DNA of 40,325 nucleotides from Candidatus Pacearchaeota archaeon (GCA_018221305.1 JAAOYK010000028.1:1-40325), one strand, 5' to 3'. Counted from the stretch's first letter, positions 8,232 through 15,732 are shown. A program made the numbers and translations. The notes: generated by a model not told the origin, from the sequence alone.

Positions 8232-8795
8232 ATGAAAAAAGAAAAGGTCATAGTGCCCACACGTATGAAAACAATTATTTTAAGCATAGCAATTGCCATA
8301 ATTTTGTCAGCTTTTGTAATCTATTTCATAAATGCGGTCTATCCTAGACCTAGTTGGGAAGACTTTTGTGGTGGTGAAAGAACAGCCTTAAAAGGATCTC
8401 CACAAACTCCTGCAAAAATAAATCAAACAGCATGTACAAATAGTGGAGGCAACTGGATTGATTTAGAAATTAGATGTATTCAAGCCCCATGCCCAGAAGA
8501 GCAAGGATATTGTGATTATTATAAAGAATGTCAAGAAGATTTTGAAGCAGCAGCTAACAGATACAAATTAACAGTATTTTTAGTTTCAATAATTGTAGGC
8601 ATGATTGCTCTTGTTGCAGGAATAATTTTGACACTTCCAAGCGTATCCTCTGGCTTAATGATCGGCGGAACATTCCTAACAATCTTTGGAACCTTATTTT
8701 ATTGGACAAATTTAAATAATATCTTAAAAGCAATCATTCTTGGACTTGTTTTATTTATCCTAATCTGGGTCGGTTATAAAAAGCTAGGAAACTAA
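8232..8795 (+). CDS. Four-helix membrane protein with six-cysteine external loop
   Basis: A 187-residue protein of unknown function. Helix 1 is near 13-34, then an external loop of about 75 residues with six cysteines (46, 68, 82, 87, 94, 100; segment LEIRCIQAPCPEEQGYCDYY), and three helices near 113-135, 140-160 and 165-183. The even cysteine count outside the membrane suggests disulfides. I believe similar loop-plus-helices proteins occur in other DPANN archaea, but that is recollection. The start at 8232 rather than 8223 follows from the TATA position. It is convergent with the AMMECR1 gene. Confidence 0.8.
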   Translation: MKKEKVIVPTRMKTIILSIAIAIILSAFVIYFINAVYPRPSWEDFCGGERTALKGSPQTPAKINQTACTNSGGNWIDLEIRCIQAPCPEEQGYCDYYKECQEDFEAAANRYKLTVFLVSIIVGMIALVAGIILTLPSVSSGLMIGGTFLTIFGTLFYWTNLNNILKAIILGLVLFILIWVGYKKLGN

Positions 8796-8832
8796 CTTTT
8801 TTACTGGCCTCATTAGTCTCTTTCTTCTTCTT

Positions 8833-9354
8833 CTATTCTTCAACACTTTCAACTTTATAAAATTCAAGATCTGCGCCTTTCCAATCACTTTGCCCAAGCC
8901 CTGCTTTGACTGACAAATGTTCTAAAAATTCAGTTTTGTCAGGAATCTGTTTCCAAACTTGCGGCAAAAACGTTGCACTTTTAAACCCTCTTTTCAAGAT
9001 AAGCCCCATATCACTTTCAATTTTATCAAAAACTTCTTCACCCTTTCCTAGCTTTTCAGGCGAGCTCAAAACTGACACTTCGATTTTGATATTATCAAGT
9101 TCATCAAGAACAACAGGCCCAAACCTTGTATCATGAAATGCTGCATTCATAGCATTTTCAGCAACATCTGTGTAAAGCGGCTGTCGAGCAGACAAGCTCC
9201 CGACACACCCTCGCAGCTCCCCATCAAGGGTTAAAGTAACAAAACTAGCCCCAGCTTCACCAAACTCTTCAATAAGCGTTGGATCTGCTTCATAAACCTC
9301 TCCAGTAAGATAAGCTTTAATCGTTTCTCGCGCAAGTTTTAACAATTCTTTCAT
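8833..9354 (-). CDS. AMMECR1-domain protein (AmmeMemoRadiSam component A)
   Basis: A 173-residue protein covering a single AMMECR1 domain. The family signature LRGCVGSL is at residues 47-54, followed by NAMNAAFHDTRF and the conserved VLDELDNIKIEVSVLS strand. Its biochemical role is not settled; across genomes the domain co-occurs with Memo and a radical SAM enzyme, and both are encoded within 6 kb here (14070-14771 and 12383-13243). TATAATAA at 9376-9383 on the other side of the ATG gives the 25.5-nt spacing, so it is transcribed on its own as a leaderless message. Cytoplasmic. Confidence 0.94.
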   Translation of the reverse strand: MKELLKLARETIKAYLTGEVYEADPTLIEEFGEAGASFVTLTLDGELRGCVGSLSARQPLYTDVAENAMNAAFHDTRFGPVVLDELDNIKIEVSVLSSPEKLGKGEEVFDKIESDMGLILKRGFKSATFLPQVWKQIPDKTEFLEHLSVKAGLGQSDWKGADLEFYKVESVEE

Positions 9355-9480
9355 AAGACATAGCAGTTAACAAGGTATAATAATATTGCGCTTTTTATCC
9401 AATTTTGGTATATTTAAGCATAAACAATGAGGTTAATAGGAATTATATTTAATTTGAACTGGGGCTCGATTAGCGTTTAT

Positions 9481-10065
9481 TTAAGCCAAGAAAAAAAGAT
9501 TGCCATCATCTTCAACAGGTTTGGAGGATGTACAAATAATACGATGTTGTTCAGTAGTACTTTGTCCATTTGAACTAAAATTAGTACCTCCAATAACATC
9601 TCCTGCTTTTGGGAATGCTTTTTCACATTTTAAAAAAATAGATTTTGGAGAAGATACTCCTTCAACCCATCCACCCTGAGGAATTGTAATGGTTAATAAA
9701 AATTCTGATTGATAAAGATTTCCAATTTTTTCGTTTAGAGTAACAGTCTTATAAGTTAAGCTACTTTTTGGCCTCGGATTAATCATATTAACATTATCAA
9801 TCTTGCCTGCAGTTATTCCTCCACTCTGATGGTTACTTTCAACATTATATACCTCATCAGGTGTTTTATCTTTCCCAAACATTTTATCAGCTCCAATAGA
9901 AATACTTAAAATAAGGACTCCTATTAAAATAGGGATTACAATGTATTTAAAAGTAGGGTTCGCCCATAGCCCCTTCTGTTTTTGAGAGGCAGGGTTGATA
10001 TTTACACTATGGGCAGTTATTCCTCCCCTTTGATTATTGCTTCTAACACTTATTTTCTTTGCCAT
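9481..10065 (-). CDS. Single-helix protein with two N-x-Q-x-GGITA motifs
   Basis: A 194-residue protein of unknown function. A 40-residue basic N-terminus contains NNQRGGITAHSVNIN. A membrane helix follows near 45-63 (YIVIPILIGVLILSISIG), then a second NHQSGGITAGKIDNVN segment near 85-100 and an outer beta-rich domain to the end. The doubled GGITA motif recalls repeats placed beside effector-type or membrane-linked domains in many prokaryotes, but I cannot assign a role. ATG at 10065 is chosen over 10086 because ATATATAA at 10087-10094 is centred 25.5 nt before it. The gene sits between inverted repeats, which hints at mobility. Confidence 0.75.
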   Translation of the reverse strand: MAKKISVRSNNQRGGITAHSVNINPASQKQKGLWANPTFKYIVIPILIGVLILSISIGADKMFGKDKTPDEVYNVESNHQSGGITAGKIDNVNMINPRPKSSLTYKTVTLNEKIGNLYQSEFLLTITIPQGGWVEGVSSPKSIFLKCEKAFPKAGDVIGGTNFSSNGQSTTEQHRIICTSSKPVEDDGNLFFLA

Positions 10066-10086
10066 TAAAAGCGGTAGATTCAACAA

Positions 10087-10094
10087 ATATATAA
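10087..10094 (-). promoter_or_regulatory. TATA box fixing the start of the GGITA gene
   Basis: ATATATAA is centred 25.5 nt before the ATG at 10065. The longer frame starting at 10086 would begin almost on the box itself, so it is rejected. Confidence 0.6.
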
Positions 10095-10119
10095 AACTTC
10101 TGAATCGCCCCAGTTCAAA

Positions 10120-10344
10120 CTCTCCTCATTTCATTCGTTGTCCTGCGGAAAATATAACAGCGATTAAAAAGTTCCAGAATAAATTCTTCCACCCATATGC
10201 TTCGCACACTCGAGGTCACTTTGCTCCGCTCGAGCCTTTCAGGTTTTTTAATCGCAAACGTTAAACGCAATCGCAGATGAGTCTTAAACCTCCGCCCCCC
10301 CACCCAGAGGGAGAAATTATTAAAAAATATAAATCTTATTACTA
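10120..10344. other. GC-richer structured intergenic region
   Basis: No credible gene. It contains an 11-bp perfect inverted repeat, GCGATTAAAAA at 10160-10170 and its complement at 10255-10265, enclosing two CTCGAG sites at 10209-10214 and 10229-10234 that can also pair. A C-run lies near 10292-10302. The composition differs from the surrounding AT-rich spacers. It could be a structured RNA, a small non-autonomous element or an insertion scar. Confidence 0.5.
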
Positions 10345-10794
10345 TCACATATAATCACAAGTAGGCGTGTTTTCAAAAGCTCGCCTTATTAAATCTCTTC
10401 TTTTTTCATGTCCCCGTTTCTTTTTTCCTTCACTAAATTCTCTAATTTTCACATCATTTTCATCTAAAATAATAAAATAATCACCCGGCATTCCAGTTTG
10501 CATAACTCTCATTTTTTCTCTACTCCCACTAAACTCTTTAAGTTCTGGATAAGAGTTTATTATAAAAGAATCTCTCCCGAACTTATGACCCCAATAAGTA
10601 GTATTGTGCCATTCAAAATGTTTTTCTTCAGAGGCTCCGGGAAGATAGTGAAAACAAACACGAACAGTGTCTCCAACCCCCAAATGATATAAATCCGCAT
10701 CAATTTCTTCTCCAGAATAAGTTCTTTCTCTGACTGATAGGTTTTGGTGAGGGAAATTTTCTTTTGTAGACTTTCTTCTTAAACGTTTTAGCAT
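10345..10794 (-). CDS. Hypothetical basic 149-residue protein
   Basis: Unrecognised. No signal or membrane helix; the ends are strongly basic (MLKRLRRKSTK at the start, KKKRGHEKRRDLIRR near the C-terminus), with aromatic-rich segments between (FHYLPG, FEWHNTTYWGHKFG). Nucleic-acid binding is possible but not shown. TTTATAAA at 10816-10823 is centred 25.5 nt before the ATG, so the gene is probably expressed as a leaderless message. Confidence 0.65.
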   Translation of the reverse strand: MLKRLRRKSTKENFPHQNLSVRERTYSGEEIDADLYHLGVGDTVRVCFHYLPGASEEKHFEWHNTTYWGHKFGRDSFIINSYPELKEFSGSREKMRVMQTGMPGDYFIILDENDVKIREFSEGKKKRGHEKRRDLIRRAFENTPTCDYM

Positions 10795-10880
10795 AATATT
10801 TAATCTTATTTAAGATTTATAAAAATTGTTGTGGTTTATTTTTAAAATTTTTTCAATAATCTAAATTTTTGAGCTAAGAT

Positions 10881-11414
10881 TCACACCTTACAAGATTCAG
10901 GGGTATACATAAAAATAGTGCCCTCACTTAAAACATCTTTTTTCCAGACAGGATGATATTGAGTTTTCTCAGATTTATCTTTAAAAAGAATTATACCACC
11001 GTGTCGTTCATAAAATTGTTGACTTTCTATTATATTTGATTGTAAAATTATGCTTTCAAATCCCTTTTCTACTAGATATGTTTTTTGCATGAACTTCATT
11101 AATTGGCTGCCAATACCTCGATTTCTGAAATCTGAATTAAGAACTATAAATTCTGCCTCAATGTTATTTTTTTCTGGGCGCAATTGCATTTCTTTTTCAA
11201 ATTTGCTTAACTCTTTTTCATGATTTGTCATATAATTACCACCAATAACGATCCCATTTTCTGTAACTACTAAAGCTTCTGTAAAAAATGAACGGTTTAA
11301 CCAATAATCTTCAAACCCGCTTATTCCTTTCTTTAAATCCGGCCATTCTTCTCGGATAATTTCACCCAAGGCCTTTTGTTCTCGTGTATGCATTTGAACA
11401 TATTTAATATCCAT
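10881..11414 (-). CDS. GNAT-family N-acetyltransferase
   Basis: Expected to move an acetyl group from acetyl-CoA to an amine; the substrate is unknown. In 177 residues the acetyl-CoA site is clear: AEFIVLNSDFRNRGIGSQLM (about 106-125) gives the R/Q-x-x-G-x-G pyrophosphate loop, and ESQQFYERHGG (about 149-159) is the usual motif B helix and following turn. The N-terminal half is more variable, as in the family. A TTCATAAA box at 11436-11443 gives the standard 25.5-nt spacing. Neighbours on both sides are unknown small genes with their own promoters, so context does not suggest a substrate. Confidence 0.85.
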   Translation of the reverse strand: MDIKYVQMHTREQKALGEIIREEWPDLKKGISGFEDYWLNRSFFTEALVVTENGIVIGGNYMTNHEKELSKFEKEMQLRPEKNNIEAEFIVLNSDFRNRGIGSQLMKFMQKTYLVEKGFESIILQSNIIESQQFYERHGGIILFKDKSEKTQYHPVWKKDVLSEGTIFMYTPESCKV

Positions 11415-11523
11415 ACCGAAAGATTTCGTTTATTATTCATAAATATTTAGGTGATAAACTTTTTTGAGATCTAAAAATAATCATCCACATCTTACGTACC
11501 TTAGAAATAACATCTATTACGAA

Positions 11524-11979
11524 TTAAATACAAGTAAATTCTTTTGAAGAATTTTCCGAAAAAGTGAGTTCTCCAGAAGAAATCAGTCTTTTTTCTTCAC
11601 GTTGCAAAGTTTTCATCTCTCTAAGAATTTGTTTATATTCTGGCCTTGTTTCATCAATTTTTGGGCCAGTAACATATCTTTCAGCACCATTAATATCACT
11701 ATAAAGCAATTCATAAACTCTTGTAGCAAACTTTTTTAAATTCCTTGGAGACATATCCATTATCCGTTTATGCCTTTTTAATTCCTTAAAACAATTCAAA
11801 CTGTCAAGCCCCCAATTACTTCCATATGTTGAACCATCACCATTTTGTCTTTCAAAAGCAATGCAATCCCGAGACTCAGACATCCAAAGACTTCTTATAA
11901 TTGCTTTAGAGTTTGGATCACATTCTAATTGTTTATACTTCCCAGAACCAGTTATTTCGAGTTTATATTCGATACTCAT
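11524..11979 (-). CDS. Hypothetical 151-residue protein
   Basis: No family recognised. A soluble, mixed-charge protein: an N-terminal half with short strands (YKLEITGSGKYKQLEC, AIIRSLWMS) and a helical, lysine-rich C-terminal half (PEYKQILREMKTLQREEKRL) that could form a short coiled coil. Three or four scattered cysteines show no clear metal motif. TTTATAAA at 12001-12008 is centred 25.5 nt before the ATG, which is the main evidence that it is a real gene. Confidence 0.65.
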   Translation of the reverse strand: MSIEYKLEITGSGKYKQLECDPNSKAIIRSLWMSESRDCIAFERQNGDGSTYGSNWGLDSLNCFKELKRHKRIMDMSPRNLKKFATRVYELLYSDINGAERYVTGPKIDETRPEYKQILREMKTLQREEKRLISSGELTFSENSSKEFTCI

Positions 11980-12018
11980 TATTTGTGCTAGAAATAAAGG
12001 TTTATAAATTTTTAGATA

Positions 12019-12333
12019 CTATGCCAAATTCAGCCCAAAAATCCCTTCGAGATCTTCTTTGTCAAGACCTTTTTTACCACTTCTGCCAGTTTTCCTAAAC
12101 TCAAAAACTTTACTCCCGCGCCTTATTTTTGCTTCTTCTTCAGTAGGTTCCCTAATATGTTCTTCTACCAGATCTTCACGCGCTAAACCATACAAATTAG
12201 AAAAAATTGCACCTATAGGGATCTTCATCTTATTAACACCAGACTTCTCTGCAACCAAGCCCCGAATCTTACTTGTAGACTGGTAATCAAAACTTAGAAC
12301 ACTATAAACATCTTCCGGACTAAGATTTGCCAT
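12019..12333 (-). CDS. Small winged-helix-like protein
   Basis: A 104-residue protein whose order of segments suggests a winged helix: helix (SPEDVYSVLSF), helix (TSKIRGLVAEKSG), a putative recognition helix (IPIGAIFSNLYGLAREDLVEEHI), then a wing-like GSKVFEFRKT before a basic tail. It would fit a DNA-binding regulator, but I cannot name a family or target. ATTATAAA at 12355-12362 gives the 25.5-nt leaderless spacing. It lies just downstream of the AmmeMemoRadiSam radical SAM gene on the same strand (49-nt gap) but has its own promoter. Confidence 0.65.
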   Translation of the reverse strand: MANLSPEDVYSVLSFDYQSTSKIRGLVAEKSGVNKMKIPIGAIFSNLYGLAREDLVEEHIREPTEEEAKIRRGSKVFEFRKTGRSGKKGLDKEDLEGIFGLNLA

Positions 12334-12382
12334 AAAATACCAAGAACATCAAACATTATAAAATTAATCATAATCAAACTAA

Positions 12383-13243
12383 CTACACATTTCCTAAATA
12401 AACATGATTCAAATACTTCCTTCCAATTTCATATGCTTTTTTTAAACTTTTTTTCCCAGTAATATCTTTATCAAGCATTTTATAACGTGGGAAAAATCTG
12501 CTAATATGCCATACAATATTTTTGTCAACTGAGGCGATAAATTTTGCAATATCTTCTATTTCTTTGTCATCATCATTTTCTTCAGGAATCAAAAGGGTCG
12601 TCACCTCAACATGTTTTCCTGCCTTGCTAAACCGTCTTATTGTGTCAAGCACAGGATTCAATTTTGCGCCACACAATTTTTGATAAAACAAGTCATTTCC
12701 TTTCAAATCAATATTAACAGCATCAATATATTCTTTAACATACTCAAACGCTTCCTCACTCATATACCCATTAGTTACAAGCACGTTCCTAAGACCCTTT
12801 TCCTTTGCAAGTTTTGCAATATCATACACAAACTCAATAAATATTGCAGGTTCATTATAAGTATATGCAATACTGTTACATCCACTAGAAATAGCTTTCT
12901 TAACAATTTCTTCTGGCTTAATTTCTTCACCCAAAATAAATCCTGCTTTGCTAGCCTGAGAAATATCATAATTCTGACAAAAATCACACCTAAAATTACA
13001 TCCAACAGTACCAATAGAAAAAATGTCAGTTCCTGGCAAAAACTTATACAATGGCTTTTTCTCAATCGGGTCCACTGCCATCGAAACAACTTTACCATAT
13101 ACCAACAAAATTAGCTCATTTTCAATATTTTTCCTTACACCACAAATCCCTGTTTCTCCCTTATTAATAAGACATTTATGAGCACATGCTAAACATCTAA
13201 CCTTATCTTTTTCTTGTTTGTATAATTTACATTCTTTTTTCAT
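12383..13243 (-). CDS. amrS: AmmeMemoRadiSam radical SAM enzyme, short form
   Basis: A radical SAM protein with the iron-sulfur motif C82-N-F-R-C86-D-F-C89 in GTVGCNFRCDFCQNY. An N-terminal cysteine set (C17, C20, C24, C34) is typical of this subfamily, and YTYNEPAIFIEF and VTNGYMSEEA fit its barrel. Family members pair with AMMECR1 and Memo proteins; all three genes are in this window. At 286 residues it stops at YLNHVYLGNV, where relatives continue for about 40-50 residues with further CxxC motifs. No such sequence follows the stop in any frame I checked, so this is a short form, not an evident frameshift. TATAAATA at 13265-13272 overlaps the tail of the upstream HAD gene. Confidence 0.92.
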   Translation of the reverse strand: MKKECKLYKQEKDKVRCLACAHKCLINKGETGICGVRKNIENELILLVYGKVVSMAVDPIEKKPLYKFLPGTDIFSIGTVGCNFRCDFCQNYDISQASKAGFILGEEIKPEEIVKKAISSGCNSIAYTYNEPAIFIEFVYDIAKLAKEKGLRNVLVTNGYMSEEAFEYVKEYIDAVNIDLKGNDLFYQKLCGAKLNPVLDTIRRFSKAGKHVEVTTLLIPEENDDDKEIEDIAKFIASVDKNIVWHISRFFPRYKMLDKDITGKKSLKKAYEIGRKYLNHVYLGNV

Positions 13244-13263
13244 AGAATTAATAAATAATAGAA

Positions 13264-13962
13264 TTATAAATATTTTAGTATTTCTCTAAAATCTTCTTTA
13301 CCTTCTTCTTGATTAATAACATGAGTAGAAACCCTTTGCAATTCTTCATGACCATTGAATGAAATCCCAACCCCCACTTCTTTTGCTAAATGTACATCAT
13401 TTATCCCATCACCAACAAACGCACACTCGTCAGGACTTCGGCCATGTTCTTTCATAATTAATTTAATAAAATGATACTTGCCTTCATAATCACACGGCAA
13501 CAAATTCCAATGTATTAACTTTCCTTTTTCATCCCAAAAATATTCACACGCTGCAAAAGAATGATCAATCTTTAAATCTTTTTGAGCTCTGTCAGCATTT
13601 GCCTTAAATCCTCCAGAAACTAACACAGTTCTGTAACCTTTTTCATTTAATATTTTAAAAGTTTCTTTCACCCCGTTATGATATTCAACACTATCCATAA
13701 CCTTATCAAAAAAATTCTTTGTCAAACCATATTTTTGATGAATCTTTATCGTATCTTCCATCCATTCAACATAACCTGCATATTTATTATTATTCCATTT
13801 ATCTTTTGTTTCTTCTTCCTCTTTTAATGCCTCGGGGCCTAAATGTTTTGCGATTAAGGTCCATGCACTCGGAGTAGTATTTCCTTTACTAAATTTAATA
13901 ATCTTCTTAAATAATGTTCCTTCCATATCAAAGAAAATCAGTTTTATTTTTTTATCTTCCAT
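13264..13962 (-). CDS. HAD-superfamily phosphatase, phosphoserine-phosphatase-like
   Basis: A 232-residue HAD hydrolase with all four motifs: D12-M-E14-G-T (motif I, nucleophile D12), S116-G-G (II), K162 (III) and GDGIND at 184-189 (IV). The second acid of motif I is Glu, not the Asp common in bacterial SerB, a variant seen in archaeal relatives. An all-helical cap lies between motifs I and II (about 20-110). The substrate is not certain; phosphoserine or another small phosphate ester is likely. TTTTTAAA at 13984-13991 gives a leaderless start. It is divergent from the Memo gene (107-nt spacer) and 20 nt upstream of the radical SAM gene. Confidence 0.88.
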   Translation of the reverse strand: MEDKKIKLIFFDMEGTLFKKIIKFSKGNTTPSAWTLIAKHLGPEALKEEEETKDKWNNNKYAGYVEWMEDTIKIHQKYGLTKNFFDKVMDSVEYHNGVKETFKILNEKGYRTVLVSGGFKANADRAQKDLKIDHSFAACEYFWDEKGKLIHWNLLPCDYEGKYHFIKLIMKEHGRSPDECAFVGDGINDVHLAKEVGVGISFNGHEELQRVSTHVINQEEGKEDFREILKYL

Positions 13963-14040
13963 TTAATATTTAAAAAATTAGGTTTTTTAAAGCCTTTGGA
14001 AATTCCTTAAAATTCAGCCCTTTTTCCAGTCATAACAAAA

Positions 14041-14048
14041 AATATATA
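14041..14048 (+). promoter_or_regulatory. TATA box of the Memo gene
   Basis: AATATATA is centred 25.5 nt before the ATG at 14070. It rules out a longer N-terminus even though most relatives have extra residues before the WYP motif. Confidence 0.6.
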
Positions 14049-14069
14049 CTAAAACATCTATATATAAGT

Positions 14070-14771
14070 ATGTGGTATCCTGAAAATAAACGCATACTAA
14101 ATACCCAATTAACTAAATTTGTTGGAAGAAAAAGAGGCAAAAAGATAAATGGAATTATCGTCCCTCACGCAGCTTACCTATATTCAGGTGCAATAGCCGG
14201 CTCAGCATTTGCATACTTAAAAGGTAAAAAATATAAAAAGGCAGTCATTTTAGGGCCCAGCCATTATGTTCATTTATATGAGGCAGCAACATCTAACCGA
14301 AAAAAATGGTCAACCCCGCTAGGCAATATAGACTTATTTAACAAAGATTTTCCAACAGCAGACATTAGGCGAGAACATTCAATAACTAATCAAATTCCAT
14401 TTTTACAAAAATTAGGTTTTGAAGAGATCATGCCATTAATGGTGGGTCAAATAACTAATGAAAAGGCAGAAGAAATTGCAAAACAACTAGCAAAATTAAA
14501 AAATACTGTTTTAATCTTTTCAACAGACTTATCACATTTTCTTCCACACGAGGTAGCCACACAAAAGGACAAACATTCAATAAAATTAATAGAAGATCTA
14601 AACTTTCAAAATTTCAAGCAAATAGATGCTTGTGGAATTTATCCACTTTTAATTTTGTTTCATCTTTGCAAACTTAAAAAAACAAAACCAAAATTAATAC
14701 AATACAAAAATTCTGGAGACATCACAAAAGACCACAGCGCAGTAGTGGGGTATGCGAGCTTTTATTTTTAA
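14070..14771 (+). CDS. Memo-family protein (AmmeMemoRadiSam component B)
   Basis: A 233-residue Memo protein. Residues that hold the metal in relatives are present: His33 in VPHAAYLYSG, His65 in LGPSH and Cys188 in DACGI. REHSITNQIPFL (101-112) and FSTDLSHFLPH (150-160) also match the family fold. The function of archaeal Memo is unsettled; redox or iron-linked roles have been proposed. It begins MWYPENK, missing roughly ten residues that usually precede the YP motif; the TATA box supports this short start. Its stop overlaps the stop of the convergent HIT gene by 4 nt. The partner genes are at 8833-9354 and 12383-13243. Confidence 0.93.
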   Translation: MWYPENKRILNTQLTKFVGRKRGKKINGIIVPHAAYLYSGAIAGSAFAYLKGKKYKKAVILGPSHYVHLYEAATSNRKKWSTPLGNIDLFNKDFPTADIRREHSITNQIPFLQKLGFEEIMPLMVGQITNEKAEEIAKQLAKLKNTVLIFSTDLSHFLPHEVATQKDKHSIKLIEDLNFQNFKQIDACGIYPLLILFHLCKLKKTKPKLIQYKNSGDITKDHSAVVGYASFYF

Positions 14772-15157
14772 ATTTCTGCCTTTTCGCTTACTTGGGCAAT
14801 TCTATTCAAGTTAACTAAAGGTTTTATACCGTCACCTTTTTTTCGTGGAATAACATGAATATGTACATGAGACACATCTTCTCCCACAACCATTAAATTA
14901 AAAGATTCAGCCTGTGTCTCAGAAATTATTTTTAATGTAACCTTTTTTATTGCGTCAAGTAACTCAAGGCCCATTGTATTAGGAATATCAATAAACGTTT
15001 TATAATGATTTTTAGGAATAACCATGGCATGCCCAGGAGTTATCGGATCAATATCATAAATAGCAAAAAAGTTATCATCTTCATAAATAAAATCAGACTT
15101 AATCTCACCTTTTGCGATTTTACAAAATAGACATTCAGTATTATTTTCTGGTTTCAT
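14768..15157 (-). CDS. HIT-family nucleotide hydrolase
   Basis: A 129-residue protein that probably cleaves a nucleoside phosphoramidate or dinucleoside polyphosphate. The histidine triad is H97-V-H99-I-H101 in VSHVHIHVIP, and the N-terminal CLFCKIAKGEI (C9, C12) is the usual start of Hint-like members and may bind zinc. DIDPITPGHAMVIPKNH at about 36-51 is the other conserved block. It lies 11 nt after a 52-residue ORF on the same strand, so the two are likely one transcript. It is convergent with the Memo gene. Confidence 0.93.
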   Translation of the reverse strand: MKPENNTECLFCKIAKGEIKSDFIYEDDNFFAIYDIDPITPGHAMVIPKNHYKTFIDIPNTMGLELLDAIKKVTLKIISETQAESFNLMVVGEDVSHVHIHVIPRKKGDGIKPLVNLNRIAQVSEKAEI

Positions 15158-15168
15158 TTTTTTTGTGT

Positions 15169-15327
15169 TTAGTAATCTGCCAAATCAATATCTCCGCCAC
15201 CATCCTTTGGCAAATCATACCATCCAGGATGGCTTGACACTTCTTTTGCCATCGCTTCATAAGCAACTTCCCCAACAGCATCATAATCACCCATTAGACT
15301 TTCTTCACGTATTCTATAAACTCTCAT
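15169..15327 (-). CDS. Small acidic 52-residue protein upstream of HIT gene
   Basis: A short ORF from ATG at 15327 to TAA at 15169-15171. The product starts MRVYRIREESLMGDYDAVG, then EVAYEAMAKEV and a tail with two Gly/Asp-rich steps (PKDGGGDIDLADY). It is acidic and has no membrane helix; function unknown. Support comes from a TATA-like TTTTTAAA at 15350-15357 about 26 nt before the ATG, good codon texture, and an 11-nt gap to the HIT gene in the same direction. Confidence 0.65.
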   Translation of the reverse strand: MRVYRIREESLMGDYDAVGEVAYEAMAKEVSSHPGWYDLPKDGGGDIDLADY

Positions 15328-15348
15328 AAAAAACTTTTATGCTTTAAT

Positions 15349-15357
15349 CTTTTTAAA
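15349..15357 (-). promoter_or_regulatory. TATA box of the 52-residue ORF / HIT unit
   Basis: CTTTTTAAA on the plus strand (TTTAAAAAG on the coding strand) lies about 26 nt before the ATG at 15327. It is the only promoter-like site seen for this pair. Confidence 0.5.
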
Positions 15358-15378
15358 GATTCTTATATTAAAAAAATA

Positions 15379-15711
15379 TTATTTAACAAGATTTACAGGT
15401 TTACTTTGCTCAACATTTACCTTAGGGATCACACCTTTTTGCGGCTCAACTTTTTTCTTAAATCTAAGCATTGATTTTATCCATGCAAAATTTAATGTCC
15501 AATGCACTAATAATAAAATAATAAATATAACAGTTACCCAATTATGAATCTCTAACCATTTAAATCTATCAAACAAAAATTTAACTCCCGCACTCCCACT
15601 ATGTTTTCCTGCAGGATAAACAAACCATAAAATAAAGCCAGACAAAGCAACAACCAGTAGATCTAAAAACATTACAATATCGACCCACAGCTTCACCTTA
15701 TTTTTTACCAT
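15379..15711 (-). CDS. DUF4405-like membrane protein
   Basis: A 110-residue protein with two or three helices (about 9-32, 58-80, and a weaker one near 83-92). KVKLWVDIVMFLDLLVVALSG, FKWLEIHNWVTV and LVHWTLNFAWIKS match the DUF4405 layout, whose two histidines (here in EIHNW and LVHWT) recall heme sites of small b-type cytochromes; heme binding is inference. ATG at 15711 is preferred to an in-frame TTG at 15732 because TTTATAAA at 15733-15740 is centred 25.5 nt before it. It is divergent from tRNA-Ala with only 36 nt between them. Confidence 0.8.
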   Translation of the reverse strand: MVKNKVKLWVDIVMFLDLLVVALSGFILWFVYPAGKHSGSAGVKFLFDRFKWLEIHNWVTVIFIILLLVHWTLNFAWIKSMLRFKKKVEPQKGVIPKVNVEQSKPVNLVK

Positions 15712-15732
15712 AAATAACTTAAACAAACCCAA

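Larger units (their letters stand above)
9453..10119. repeat. Inverted repeats bounding a one-gene cassette
   Basis: TTTGAACTGGGGC-TC-GATT at 9453-9471 and its reverse complement TTTGAACTGGGGC-GATT at 10103-10119 face inward around the gene at 9481-10065. Thirteen bases match exactly, then four more after a 2-nt gap. One copy lies just behind the gene's promoter and the other 10 nt past its stop. No transposase and no clear target duplication are seen. Confidence 0.65.

Noticed and set aside
9427-9573. 48-residue plus-strand ORF starting MRLIGIIF
   Set aside because: It crosses the inverted repeat and lies antisense to the end of the gene at 9481; no promoter was found.
10037-10348. 75- and 77-residue ORFs on both strands of the structured spacer
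   Set aside because: The frames run through inverted repeats and promoter sequence; the codon pattern is poor and no start-promoter spacing fits.
12300-12383. Frameshift hiding a lost C-terminus of the radical SAM enzyme
   Set aside because: No cysteine-rich continuation could be read in the other frames after the stop; treated as a short form.
12611-13114. 167-residue plus-strand ORF opposite the radical SAM gene
   Set aside because: It is antisense to a gene with clear catalytic motifs; its composition is typical of a shadow frame.
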